Part shown: positions 7,775-15,722 of the stretch, piece after piece
How positions within the stretch are numbered: position 1 is the first letter of the stretch
Layout: each line of letters opens with the position of its first letter
Source: JAWMQL01 sp033283165
GTDB taxonomy: Bacteria > Pseudomonadota > Gammaproteobacteria > Pseudomonadales > Halieaceae
NCBI GenBank assembly: GCA_033283165.1
Contig: JAWMQL010000009.1
Span: 62,001-126,000 of the forward strand
Length of the DNA stretch: 64,000 nucleotides
Reading direction: 5' to 3'
Position numbers and translations under genes: made by a program
Notes under the pieces: generated by a model
The model's database searches: none
What the model was told of the DNA's origin: nothing
What the model saw: only the letters and a program-made list of their open reading frames with translations

Positions 7775-8911
7775 TTGAGTATTGTCAGTATCCTGGCCGG
7801 GAGCGGTATTGGTGTTGGCCTGGTCATCATCCTGGCCCTGCTGCTGCGGCACCACGCCAATCACTACGCCAATCGCTACCTGGCGGCCTCGCTGGCCTGC
7901 TCGGTCTGCTACCTGGTCTGGATCATTGCGCTGCACAGCGGGGCCGTGGATAAATTTCCCGGGCTGGCGCTGCTGGCGACGCCTTTCCTGCTCAGTTCTC
8001 CCCTGTTGTACGGTTATGCCCGCGCCATGACCGCACCGGACTACCGGCCCGGCAGGCGCGAGCTGATCCATCTCTGGCCGCTATTACTGGTACCCCTGTT
8101 GCTGCTGCCGGGCGGCGGGACTACCGACGCGGCCAGCCTGGCTGAAGCGCGAGGCGGCTGGCCTCCCAACCAGACCGCGCTGATGGGTATTTTCTTCTAC
8201 GGGGTGACCGTCCTGTACCTTGGCCTGTCCCTGGCCCTGGTGAACCGGCACGGGCGACAACTGGTGGATGAGTTTTCCTACCAGGAGAAAGTCAGCCTGA
8301 ACTGGCTGCGGCTGCTGGTGGGGGTCTACCTGCTGCTGGCGCTCACCGGCCTGCTGCTGGCCCTGCTGCGCCTGCTGCCCGGGGTGGAGTTGTGGCCGCG
8401 CAGTATTTATTCCACCGGCATGAACATCGCCCTGTGTTACCTGATCGGTTTTTTCGCCATCGCCCAGCCGGAGATCTTCGCCCGCCGCCCGTCACGCGCG
8501 GAGGGCGGCACACCGCTCTACGAAACCAGTGCCCTGACGGCGGAGGACGCGGCGACACACTGGGCCAGTTTGCGGGACTACATGGCCAGCCGAAAACCCT
8601 TCCTGGACAACGAACTGCGGATCGCCGAACTGGCCGGGCAGGTGGACATTCCGGCCCGGCACCTGAGCCAGACCATCAATCAGCACGCGGGGATGAATTT
8701 CTTCGAGTTCGTCAACCGCTACCGGGTAGAGGAGGCCAAGGCGCTGCTGGGTAAACCGGGCGCCACCGTGACCGAGGTGGCGGAGGCGTCGGGTTTCAAT
8801 TCCCAGTCAGCGTTCTATCGCCAGTTCAAGCAGGCCACCGGGCTGACGCCGAAACAGTTCCAGAGGCAAGTGGGACCGCCCCGGGCGGGGCGGTCGGAAC
8901 CGGGGTCGTAG
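7775..8911 (+). CDS. AraC-family regulator with N-terminal membrane domain (about 378 aa)
   Basis: The N-terminal half holds about seven hydrophobic helices (from IVSILAGSGIGVGLVIILAL to YSTGMNIALCYLIGFFAI). After a linker, the last 110 residues are an AraC/XylS double helix-turn-helix (RHLSQTINQHAGMNFFEFVN and VAEASGFNSQSAFYRQFKQ). Such proteins are thought to sense a signal in or across the membrane. No ATG is available near the front. TTG at 7775 has GAAGG upstream and places the first helix at the N-terminus; TTG at 7715 would add 20 residues. The target is unknown; the divergent DUF2846 gene is a candidate. Confidence 0.85.
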   Translation: MSIVSILAGSGIGVGLVIILALLLRHHANHYANRYLAASLACSVCYLVWIIALHSGAVDKFPGLALLATPFLLSSPLLYGYARAMTAPDYRPGRRELIHLWPLLLVPLLLLPGGGTTDAASLAEARGGWPPNQTALMGIFFYGVTVLYLGLSLALVNRHGRQLVDEFSYQEKVSLNWLRLLVGVYLLLALTGLLLALLRLLPGVELWPRSIYSTGMNIALCYLIGFFAIAQPEIFARRPSRAEGGTPLYETSALTAEDAATHWASLRDYMASRKPFLDNELRIAELAGQVDIPARHLSQTINQHAGMNFFEFVNRYRVEEAKALLGKPGATVTEVAEASGFNSQSAFYRQFKQATGLTPKQFQRQVGPPRAGRSEPGS

Positions 8912-8917
8912 CAACGA

Positions 8918-8939
8918 CTCAATAGTTGTAGCTATTGAG
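8918..8939. repeat. perfect 8-6-8 inverted repeat at the SurE-like gene's 3' end
   Basis: CTCAATAG-TTGTAG-CTATTGAG spans the last codons and the stop of the SurE-like gene, 7 bases beyond the convergent AraC stop. It could form a hairpin in either transcript. No T-run follows, so its role as a terminator is uncertain. Confidence 0.5.
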
Positions 8940-9848
8940 GTAGCTCTTCAGGCCCCGGGCGTTGGCACCCAGGTCCGCGTTGATGACCACCACGGTGATG
9001 AAGCCCTCCTGGTACAGGTCGGAGTCGGCGTTGGCGATATCTTTTTTCTCTTCAATGGTCCGGGTGCCGACGATGCCACCGTCGGCGAAATCACCGACCT
9101 CGAGGTCATTGCAATTTGTTGCACAACCCAGCAGCAGGCTGCGCGGCGCACCGCCCAGCAGGGGCAGTTGGCCCTGTTTGGCGACCACCACACCCCTGGG
9201 CTCACCGGGGGGGAAGTTGATGTTCAGGGCCTGCTGGCGCTGGATGAACGGGGAGCGGCCGTTGCGGAAGTTCGGGCGCTGTTCCAGGTGGGCGATGTAG
9301 TCCACCAGGAATTCCGCCACCTCCCTGCACTCGGGGGTAATCCCGGCATCCTCGTCGCAGCGCTCGTCGGTGCTGATGGCGATTGCCGGCACCGAGCCGG
9401 TGCCCAGGACCTGACCCACCGAGTGCACCGCCGCGCCGACCGTGCCGGAGGTGATGGTGGCCGCACTCAGGTTGGCGCCGTCGTTGATCCCGGAGATTAA
9501 AAGGTCCGGTTGCTGGCCGGTCAGATCGGCGGAAATCTGGGTGGCCACGGCCCCGGAGGTGGCGGGCTCGGCACCCTCGACGCCGCCCGGCAGGGCGACG
9601 GAAAACTGGTTCTCGGCCTGCTTGGTGATCTCCAGGCTGCCGATATTGATCCCGGTGCCGGAACCGCTCTGGCCGTTCAGCGGCGCCGCCAGGGTTACCG
9701 TGTGGCCCGCGTCCACCAGGGCCTGGTACATGACCTGGATGCCGGGGGTGGACCAGCCGTCATCATTGGTGAGGGCGATATTGAGCGCCGAGGCCGAGGT
9801 GGAAGCGATGCACAGGCCGAGGCCCAGGGTGATGGATTTGATGTTCAA
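8919..9848 (-). CDS. exported SurE-like 5'/3'-nucleotidase (309 aa)
   Basis: SurE-family metal-dependent phosphatase. The metal site signature NIALTNDDGWSTPGIQ follows directly after a hydrophobic leader (ITLGLGLCIASTSASA), and SGINDGANLS is the second SurE motif. Classic SurE is cytoplasmic and about 250 residues; this one is longer and carries a signal peptide, so it likely acts in the periplasm or outside the cell. I start at TTG 9848 (LNIKSITLG) behind GGGAGAAT; the frame is open to 9974 without an ATG near the leader. Extra cysteines (CDEDAGITPEC, CATNC) may form disulfides, in keeping with export. Confidence 0.8.
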   Translation of the reverse strand: MNIKSITLGLGLCIASTSASALNIALTNDDGWSTPGIQVMYQALVDAGHTVTLAAPLNGQSGSGTGINIGSLEITKQAENQFSVALPGGVEGAEPATSGAVATQISADLTGQQPDLLISGINDGANLSAATITSGTVGAAVHSVGQVLGTGSVPAIAISTDERCDEDAGITPECREVAEFLVDYIAHLEQRPNFRNGRSPFIQRQQALNINFPPGEPRGVVVAKQGQLPLLGGAPRSLLLGCATNCNDLEVGDFADGGIVGTRTIEEKKDIANADSDLYQEGFITVVVINADLGANARGLKSYLNSYNY

Positions 9849-10057
9849 GATTATTCTCCCGATGGTAATTGTGACGAGTCCGCAGCGCGGAGCGGGGGGG
9901 ACTATGCGTGAGCACCGCGCGGAAAACCTCCCACGGTCCCAAGTGAGAGAATATTTGCCGGTCGCACACTCCATAGTTCAAATAGTCAACCGGGAGATCG
10001 CAGTCACCTTGACCCGGTCGCTTGCGGGGGTCCTCGTTTAGGTGCAGTCTGTTTCCC

Positions 10058-10426
10058 ATGCGCAAGAAGACCAGCGACATCATATGGCAGGATTCGCAGC
10101 ACCAGGAGCTGTTCGACCTGCTTGATCTGCTCGGTTCACCCGGGGGCGATGACGAGGTGCTGCAGCGCCTGCGCGATTACACGCATTACCACTTCGGCCT
10201 GGAAGAGCACTACATGGAGGTGCTGGATTACCCCGGCCGGGAAGAGCACCTGGCGGCGCACGAGCGCTTCAAGGGGGAAATAGACAGGTTGCTGGACCAG
10301 CACGAGGCCCACGACGCCCAGTTCCGGGAGATCATTTCCACCTTTCTCACCGAGTGGCTGACCCGCCACGTGTTCGGTATCGACAAGAAGCTGGAGCGAT
10401 TCATCCTTGAATCCGAGGCCAGGTAG
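10058..10426 (+). CDS. hemerythrin-like diiron oxygen-binding protein (122 aa)
   Basis: Single-domain bacteriohemerythrin. The ligand pattern is visible in order: H in DSQHQELFDLL, HFGLEE, HLAAH, and HVFGID at the C-terminus, matching the His5-Asp/Glu2 set that holds the diiron centre. It would bind O2 reversibly, or sense or store it, in the cytoplasm. I chose ATG 10058 (MRKKTSDI); a TTG at 10022 in frame would add 12 residues of poor character. It stands alone, followed by the inverted-repeat element at 10442-10514. Confidence 0.88.
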   Translation: MRKKTSDIIWQDSQHQELFDLLDLLGSPGGDDEVLQRLRDYTHYHFGLEEHYMEVLDYPGREEHLAAHERFKGEIDRLLDQHEAHDAQFREIISTFLTEWLTRHVFGIDKKLERFILESEAR

Positions 10427-10441
10427 CTGACCCCGCGCAAT

Positions 10442-10514
10442 CCGTCATCCCCGCGCAGGCGGTGAGCCAGCGGCTTGTAAGGTCACTGGGCCCCCGCTTG
10501 CGCGGGGGTGACGG
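10442..10514. repeat. REP/MITE-like inverted repeat element
   Basis: CCGTCATCCCCGCGCAGGCGG (10442-10462) and its inverted copy at 10494-10514 match at 19 of 21 positions, and both mismatches would still allow G-U pairs in RNA. A 31-base loop separates the arms. CGTCATCCCCGCG-type arms are common in dispersed bacterial repeats. It sits between the hemerythrin gene and the 3' end of the porin gene. I found only this copy in the window. Confidence 0.6.
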
Positions 10515-10522
10515 GTACGGCG

Positions 10523-11752
10523 TTACAGCTTCAACTGCAGGGTCAGCCACAGCTTGTCGGTGTCGCTGTAGCGGTCGCTGTCCGCGTCGAAGGTGGCGTA
10601 CTTGAACTGGACAGTGAACTGCTCGTTGACCGGGAGGGTGGCCACCAGGTCCAGTTCCTTGCCGAAATCCTCGCTGGAGTCCTCGGCCTGGAAGTCGTGA
10701 TACACCGCCCCCAGTTTGAACTTGCCTGCCGTGGCACCCAGGCCGAAGTACAGGTCTTCGATACCGTCGTCCGGGGTCGCCAGGAACTTGTCCGCCCAGC
10801 CCTGGAATTTGTGCAGGGTGGCCAGCGGTGTGGCGAAGCCGACGCCGTTGTCTGCGGCCAGTACCTCGTAGCCCGCGGTCAGGGTGAAGCCGGACACCTT
10901 GAAACCGCCCTCCAGCAGGTAGTAGTCGGCGTCGTAGCGCCTGGCGCTGTCGCCGGCATCCGACTGGCGGGCATAGGCGGCGCGCAGGTTCAGGGCCGAG
11001 AAGTTGCCGGTATACTCCACGCCATAAGTATCGCTGGACAGGTCGACCGTCTGGCCGTCGCGATAGCCGCCGCGGGGATCAAAGTCCAGGAAATAGCCGA
11101 AGGCGCCCAGCTTGTGGCCCTCGGCAATCGTCCAGTCGGCGTACAGGAAGTGGTTATTGCCGCTGATTTCCGGGGGATTGGCGCCCTTGTCGGGGCCGAA
11201 AATACGGTGCACGCGATACACGTAACTGTAATCTATCGAGAAGGCTTCTCCGGGGCGGTAATTGGCCCGGAAGCCGTCGTAGGTCTGCTCGTTCTGGCGC
11301 CAGCCCACGCCGCCGACGAAGCGCTGGTTGCTGTGCAGTATGCGCTGGCGGCCGTAGGTGGCGTCGGCGCTGTCGCCCTGCCACTTGAGGTAGACCTGGT
11401 TGATGTTGGTCCCTTTCGGGTCTGCCACCACCGGGTAGTCGGTCTTGCCGTTGGCGGTTGAGTTATAGCGTTCGGAGCCGATGACGGTGACGTTGTCGAC
11501 CTCCGCCAGGGCGTGGAAGCCCTGCAGGTTGCCCGATTGCACGGTAATCCGGGAACGCAGGGTGGATGCCTCGGCGTCCTTGTCGATACCTTCCTGGTCG
11601 ACTTGCTCAAAACGGTACCGAAAATCCAGTTTTACCGAGCCGTCACTGACGGCCTTGCTCAGGTCCTCGGTGACCGCCGCCTGGCCGGTTGTTGTGGCGC
11701 CCGCCAGCAGAAGACCTGAAACAAATCCCAAGCCTTGCATCTTGCTTTTCAT
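10523..11752 (-). CDS. outer-membrane beta-barrel porin/alginate-export-like protein (409 aa)
   Basis: Signal peptide (MKSKMQGLGFVSGLLLAGA, cut near GQAA), then a long run of alternating amphipathic strands rich in Y, F, G and D. It ends in a strand with C-terminal leucine (LWLTLQLKL), a typical end for an outer-membrane barrel. Segments such as INQVYLKWQGDSADATYGRQ and NHFLYADWTIAEGHKLG resemble the alginate-export/OprD-like barrel group. The frame continues upstream to 11881, but ATG 11752 has AAGGAG ahead and begins the signal peptide. Substrate unknown. Confidence 0.8.
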   Translation of the reverse strand: MKSKMQGLGFVSGLLLAGATTTGQAAVTEDLSKAVSDGSVKLDFRYRFEQVDQEGIDKDAEASTLRSRITVQSGNLQGFHALAEVDNVTVIGSERYNSTANGKTDYPVVADPKGTNINQVYLKWQGDSADATYGRQRILHSNQRFVGGVGWRQNEQTYDGFRANYRPGEAFSIDYSYVYRVHRIFGPDKGANPPEISGNNHFLYADWTIAEGHKLGAFGYFLDFDPRGGYRDGQTVDLSSDTYGVEYTGNFSALNLRAAYARQSDAGDSARRYDADYYLLEGGFKVSGFTLTAGYEVLAADNGVGFATPLATLHKFQGWADKFLATPDDGIEDLYFGLGATAGKFKLGAVYHDFQAEDSSEDFGKELDLVATLPVNEQFTVQFKYATFDADSDRYSDTDKLWLTLQLKL

Positions 11753-11928
11753 TGTCTGTTCACTCCTTGCAGAAAGTGTTGGGACTTCCCCCTGGAAACC
11801 CCGCCGGTCGCTGTTGTTATGGTTTGACTCGACTGCTAGCAAAATACCAGAGTGAATTTGTCGGTTGTTGACCCGTATCAAGGGTCCGGGTGATGATGCC
11901 CGGCTCGCGCGGGGAGGAGGGCCGGCTG

Positions 11929-12576
11929 GTGAAGTTCACTGACAGGGAATGGTTCGGGATTTTGCTGCCCTGCGCAGTGCTGGGCCTGACCTACATCCTG
12001 CTGCTCGGCGAACTGGCGCCGCTGCCAGGCGCCTGCCTGAAAGCCGCTCCCCTGCTGCTGCTGATCGGCTGGGCGGCGAGTGCGACAGAGACGCCCAGGA
12101 GCCTGCTGGTGCCGGCCCTGGTGTTCGGTCTGGGGGGCGATCTGGCGCTGGCCTTCGACCTGTTTGTGCCCGGTCTCGGGAGTTTCCTGGTGGGGCACCT
12201 GTTTTATACCGCCCTGTGGCTGCGTGAATGCGACCTCCGCCGCTGGCCGCGGCTGCTGCTGCCCCTGGTGTTTTACCTGCTGAGCCTGGCACTGTTATTG
12301 CCTCATACCGGACCGATGACGCTGCCAGTGACACTGTACATCAGCGTAATCTGTGTCATGGCGGCGACGGCGACCTGCAGCCGCATACCGGGTTTCTGGG
12401 GCCTGCTCGGTGTCGGCAGCTTCCTGCTGTCCGACCTGGTCATAGGCTGGAACCGGTTTGTCGAACCCCTGGCCTGGGAACGCCCCTTTGTCATGGGCAC
12501 CTACTACGCCGCGCAGATACTGCTCTGCGCCGCGGTTATTGCCCACTATCGTGCGGCCGCTCCAGCGCGCGCATGA
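11929..12576 (+). CDS. YhhN-family membrane protein (lysoplasmalogenase-like, 215 aa)
   Basis: Integral membrane protein with about eight hydrophobic helices. Two conserved acidic motifs of the YhhN/TMEM86 family are visible, GGDLALAF and LLSDLVIGWNRF. Animal TMEM86B cleaves the vinyl-ether bond of lysoplasmalogen; the bacterial role is less certain. I start at GTG 11929 because a strong GGAGGAGG lies just upstream; earlier in-frame starts at 11890-11896 lack one. The 3' end overlaps the convergent hydrolase gene by 41 bases. Confidence 0.82.
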   Translation: MKFTDREWFGILLPCAVLGLTYILLLGELAPLPGACLKAAPLLLLIGWAASATETPRSLLVPALVFGLGGDLALAFDLFVPGLGSFLVGHLFYTALWLRECDLRRWPRLLLPLVFYLLSLALLLPHTGPMTLPVTLYISVICVMAATATCSRIPGFWGLLGVGSFLLSDLVIGWNRFVEPLAWERPFVMGTYYAAQILLCAAVIAHYRAAAPARA

Positions 12577-13330
12577 AAGTCACCGTGGCTTCCAGGGTTT
12601 CCCGCTGCTGCCGGGCCTCGCTGATGGTGGCGGTATGCTCCTCCCGGATGTCGGTTGCCAGGAAGCTGCCAAATTGAAAGTGATCACCGCCCTCGATCGC
12701 GCGGTATTGAACGTGTTGGGGGAGGTAGCGCCGCGTCTCCTCAAATACGCGCAGGTGTTCGGGATCGTGATGCGCGGTGCTGTACAGGGAGAGGATCGGC
12801 AGGGTCAGTCCGGTCATGGGCTGGCGGGCGTCAGTATAGGAATCCCATAATACCAGCCCCCGGGGCGACGGGCCCTGGCCGCGCAGGTAGCGCAGGGCGA
12901 CGACACCGCCCAGGGAGTGGCCTCCCAGCACCCACTGGTTGACCCCGGGATAGGCGTGGCGGATCTCCTCAAACCGATCCGTGGCGAGGATGGCCAGGTC
13001 GGCGGGCATGCGCGCGATCACGGCCAGGTAGCCCTGTTCGGCCAAAGCCGCCGCGACCGGAGCGTAGGCCTCCGGTGCGCAGAATCCCCCGGGGTAGAGC
13101 ACAAAAGCCATCGTCGGCTCCTCCGGGGTGGGAGCGAAAGCCAGCCAGTGCTGTGCCTGGTGGACGGTGACCCTATCACTGCCTGCCAGGGCGGCCAGCG
13201 CCATGGCCGAGGCGCGACGTTCGGGCAGCAGGCCCCGGTACCAGTCCTGCACCAGGCCGTACCCGGCCACGCCGAGAACCAACGCCAGGCCGGCACAGGT
13301 GGCCAGGCCGTGCCGCAGCAGTAGCCGCAC
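12536..13330 (-). CDS. alpha/beta-hydrolase, membrane-anchored (264 aa)
   Basis: N-terminal hydrophobic segment (residues 8-28) likely anchors or exports the protein. The catalytic serine elbow is GHSLGG near residue 139. The oxyanion-hole strand FVLYPGGFCAPEAYAP, the acid strand LPILSLYSTAHHDPEH and a late histidine (EGGDHFQFG) complete an alpha/beta-hydrolase. The fold suits an esterase, lipase or dienelactone-hydrolase-like enzyme; the substrate is not evident. Translation begins at GTG 13330, directly after the OsmC stop (TGAGTG), so the two genes are coupled. Confidence 0.82.
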   Translation of the reverse strand: MRLLLRHGLATCAGLALVLGVAGYGLVQDWYRGLLPERRASAMALAALAGSDRVTVHQAQHWLAFAPTPEEPTMAFVLYPGGFCAPEAYAPVAAALAEQGYLAVIARMPADLAILATDRFEEIRHAYPGVNQWVLGGHSLGGVVALRYLRGQGPSPRGLVLWDSYTDARQPMTGLTLPILSLYSTAHHDPEHLRVFEETRRYLPQHVQYRAIEGGDHFQFGSFLATDIREEHTATISEARQQRETLEATVTFMRALERPHDSGQ

Positions 13331-13768
13331 TCAGTCGGGCGTGCGTACGGTGGTCACCAGGTGCCGTTCTGCCTTGACGGAATTGCTGACCAGGCAGCCG
13401 TGCTCGGCCTTCTCCATGAGTTTTACCGCCTTCTGCCGGTCGACGTCTGCGGGCACCGTGAGCGTGGCGAGGATGTTGTAGCCGGTAAACCGTGTCACCC
13501 GTTCAACCCGGTCCAGTTGCCCCTCGACCACGCATTCCAGGTCCAGCCACTCAAAGCGGGAAGCGGAGGCGATAGCGCGGAAGGTGAGGATGAAGCAATC
13601 CGCCAGGGCCGCCAGCAGGAGTTCCTCCGGTGACCAGTAGTTCCCCGGGCCATCGAATTGCCGTGGCGGTGCGCTGACCAGTTCCGGTAAGTCCTCGCCC
13701 CTGAGGGTGACATTACTGTCCGAACGGGCGCTGGCGCTGACCTGGTAGTGATGGGGGAACGGCTCCAT
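13331..13768 (-). CDS. OsmC/Ohr-family peroxiredoxin-like protein (145 aa)
   Basis: OsmC-fold thiol peroxidase type. A first cysteine lies in the helix of LLAALADCFIL and a second in MEKAEHGCLVSNSVKA, matching the reactive pair that reduces organic hydroperoxides. Length and the FDGPGNYWSPEELLLAAL region are typical of the YhfA/OsmC group. It is the first gene of a two-gene run with the hydrolase. No clear OhrR-type operator is visible ahead of it. Confidence 0.87.
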   Translation of the reverse strand: MEPFPHHYQVSASARSDSNVTLRGEDLPELVSAPPRQFDGPGNYWSPEELLLAALADCFILTFRAIASASRFEWLDLECVVEGQLDRVERVTRFTGYNILATLTVPADVDRQKAVKLMEKAEHGCLVSNSVKAERHLVTTVRTPD

Positions 13769-13935
13769 AGGGCATCTTCCTCAGGATGGGTGACAGGCAC
13801 CTATTGTTGGCGCCCGGCTGCCGATAGACAAGTGTTTCCTGTCAGGAAGTGCTCCAGGCGGGTAAGCCCCTGTCGGTGGCTTTTCGGGGGGGCAGTGTTT
13901 ATGCTTGCCACTTTTTGCAGGTCAATCCACCGGAC

Positions 13936-14940
13936 ATGCGGCACCTGACCCCCCGCGCCCTGGGCCTGGCCCTGGCCCTGTTGTTGCCCCTGGCGCTGTT
14001 CGTTGCCCTGGTCGTCGGACCGCAGCTGATCCACCCGTTTACGGAAGGAGGCATTGCCGGGACCGACCGGGCCATCCTGTTGCAGATACGACTGCCGCGG
14101 GCCCTGCTGGCCGCGCTGGTGGGCGGTACCCTGGCGGTGTCCGGGGTCATGATGCAGGGCTTGTTTCGCAACCCCCTGGCCGACCCGTCGCTGATCGGCG
14201 TTTCTGCCGGCGCCTCAGCCGGTGCCAGCCTGGTCATCGTGCTGGCCGCCGGGTTTCTCGGCGGGCCGGAACTGTTGGGTATTTCCCTGGTGGCCATCGG
14301 GGCTTTCCTGGGCGCCGTTCTGACCACGAGCCTGGTGTACCGTCTGTCTGTGGGTGTGACCGGCGCTTCGGTGGCGACCATGTTGTTGGCCGGTATCGCG
14401 ATCAGCGCCCTGGCGGGAGCCATCAACAGTTTCCTGAGTTACGTCGCCGACAATCACATGCTGCGCCAGATCAGCCTGTGGCAGATGGGCTCCCTGGGGG
14501 GAGCCAGTTGGGGCCGGGTGGCCTTTGCGGTGGTGGTGCTACTGCCCCTGGCCACACTGTTCAGCCGCTTCAGCGGCTCACTGAATGTACTGCTGCTGGG
14601 TGAGTCCGAGGCGCGCCACCTGGGGGTGGACGTGGCGCGGCTGAAGCGGCAGCTGATCACCCTGGTTGCGCTCGCCGTGGGCGTAGCCGTCGCCCTGTCC
14701 GGCACCATAGCTTTCGTGGGCCTGGTGGTTCCCCATATCGTGCGCCTGCTGATCGGGCCGGATCACCGCTTCCTCATTCCTTGCGCCACGCTGGCCGGGG
14801 CCGCATTGCTGGTGTTGGCCGATGCGCTGGCGCGCTGGGTCCTGGCGCCTGCGGAATTGCCCATCGGCGTGGTGACGGCAGCCCTGGGAGCGCCATTCTT
14901 CCTGTCCCTGTTGCGGCGGCGCGCGGGAGTGTCGGGCTGA
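13936..14940 (+). CDS. FecCD/BtuC-type ABC transporter permease (334 aa)
   Basis: Inner-membrane permease for a metal-chelate or corrinoid importer with roughly ten helices. Family motifs include LPRALLAALVGGTLAVSG, GLFRNPLADPSLIGVSAGAS and the C-terminal GTIAFVGLVVPHIVRLL. ATG 13936 gives the family's usual length; an upstream TTG would add 29 non-membrane residues. Its stop overlaps the ATPase start (TGATG). It is the first gene of a permease-ATPase-binding protein set. I saw no cobalamin riboswitch or clear Fur box in the 167 bases before it. Confidence 0.9.
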   Translation: MRHLTPRALGLALALLLPLALFVALVVGPQLIHPFTEGGIAGTDRAILLQIRLPRALLAALVGGTLAVSGVMMQGLFRNPLADPSLIGVSAGASAGASLVIVLAAGFLGGPELLGISLVAIGAFLGAVLTTSLVYRLSVGVTGASVATMLLAGIAISALAGAINSFLSYVADNHMLRQISLWQMGSLGGASWGRVAFAVVVLLPLATLFSRFSGSLNVLLLGESEARHLGVDVARLKRQLITLVALAVGVAVALSGTIAFVGLVVPHIVRLLIGPDHRFLIPCATLAGAALLVLADALARWVLAPAELPIGVVTAALGAPFFLSLLRRRAGVSG

Positions 14941-15719
14941 TGCTGGAACTGCGTGACCTGTCCCTCACCTACGCCGGGCGCACGGTGTTGGCCAGTTTGT
15001 CGGCGCACCTGCAGGGCGGCCAGGTCACCGCAGTACTGGGTCCCAACGGTGCCGGTAAGTCTTCCCTGCTGCGCCTGGCCAGCGGCGAGCAGCCGCCCGG
15101 GGCACAGGTGGGGGGCGAGGTGCTGTTCCGGGGCCGGAACCTGGCTGGCATCGACCTGGCGATCAAGGCGCGGGGCATGGCCGTGCTGCCGCAACAGAGT
15201 CACCTGGACTTTGCCTTTCGCGCGCGGGAGGTGGTGATGCTGGGGCGCACGCCACACCGCACGGGCCTCGCGGCCGATCGGGAGGTGGTCGCGGATGCCC
15301 TGGCGGCGGTGGACGCCGCGCACCTGGCCGACCGGCCTTATCCCCAATTGTCGGGTGGAGAGCAGCAACGGGTGCAACTGGCCCGGGTGCTGGCCCAGGC
15401 CTGGCACGCGGAGTCGGAGGAGGGCGCCCTGCTGATACTCGATGAGCCTACCTCGGCCCTGGACCTGGCCCATCAGCAGCAGGTACTGGCGCTGTTGCGC
15501 CGGCGCGCCGGCGCGGGCGATGCGGTGCTGCTGGCATTACACGACCTGAACCTGGCGGGCAGCTACGCCGACCAGATTCTGTTGCTGGCCCAGGGGCGCC
15601 TTTGTGCCCTGGGCAGTCCGGAGGAGGTGCTGCGCGAAGACCTGTTGCAGGAAGTGTTCGGGCTGCCGTTCCACCGCGTCGCGCACCCGGCCCGCGACGG
15701 TTCGTGGTTGGTGTACTGA
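14940..15719 (+). CDS. ABC transporter ATP-binding protein, heme/corrinoid import type (259 aa)
   Basis: Walker A is GPNGAGKSS, the signature LSGGEQQRVQLARVL, Walker B LLILDEPTSALD, and the H-loop LALHDLNLA. The segment VLPQQSHLDFAFRAREVVMLGR resembles HmuV heme importers, while the partner binding protein looks like BtuF. Substrate is therefore heme or a corrinoid, with corrinoid slightly favoured by the binding protein. Translationally coupled to the permease and followed after 3 bases by the binding-protein gene. Confidence 0.92.
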   Translation: MLELRDLSLTYAGRTVLASLSAHLQGGQVTAVLGPNGAGKSSLLRLASGEQPPGAQVGGEVLFRGRNLAGIDLAIKARGMAVLPQQSHLDFAFRAREVVMLGRTPHRTGLAADREVVADALAAVDAAHLADRPYPQLSGGEQQRVQLARVLAQAWHAESEEGALLILDEPTSALDLAHQQQVLALLRRRAGAGDAVLLALHDLNLAGSYADQILLLAQGRLCALGSPEEVLREDLLQEVFGLPFHRVAHPARDGSWLVY

Positions 15720-15722
15720 GCC

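Noticed and set aside
9849..10057. tRNA or small RNA in the longest non-coding gap
   Set aside because: No cloverleaf, T-loop motif or terminator-like hairpin with T-run was found.
13769..13935. Cobalamin riboswitch ahead of the ABC importer
   Set aside because: The conserved B12-box segments are not visible, and the gap is short for the full aptamer plus expression platform.
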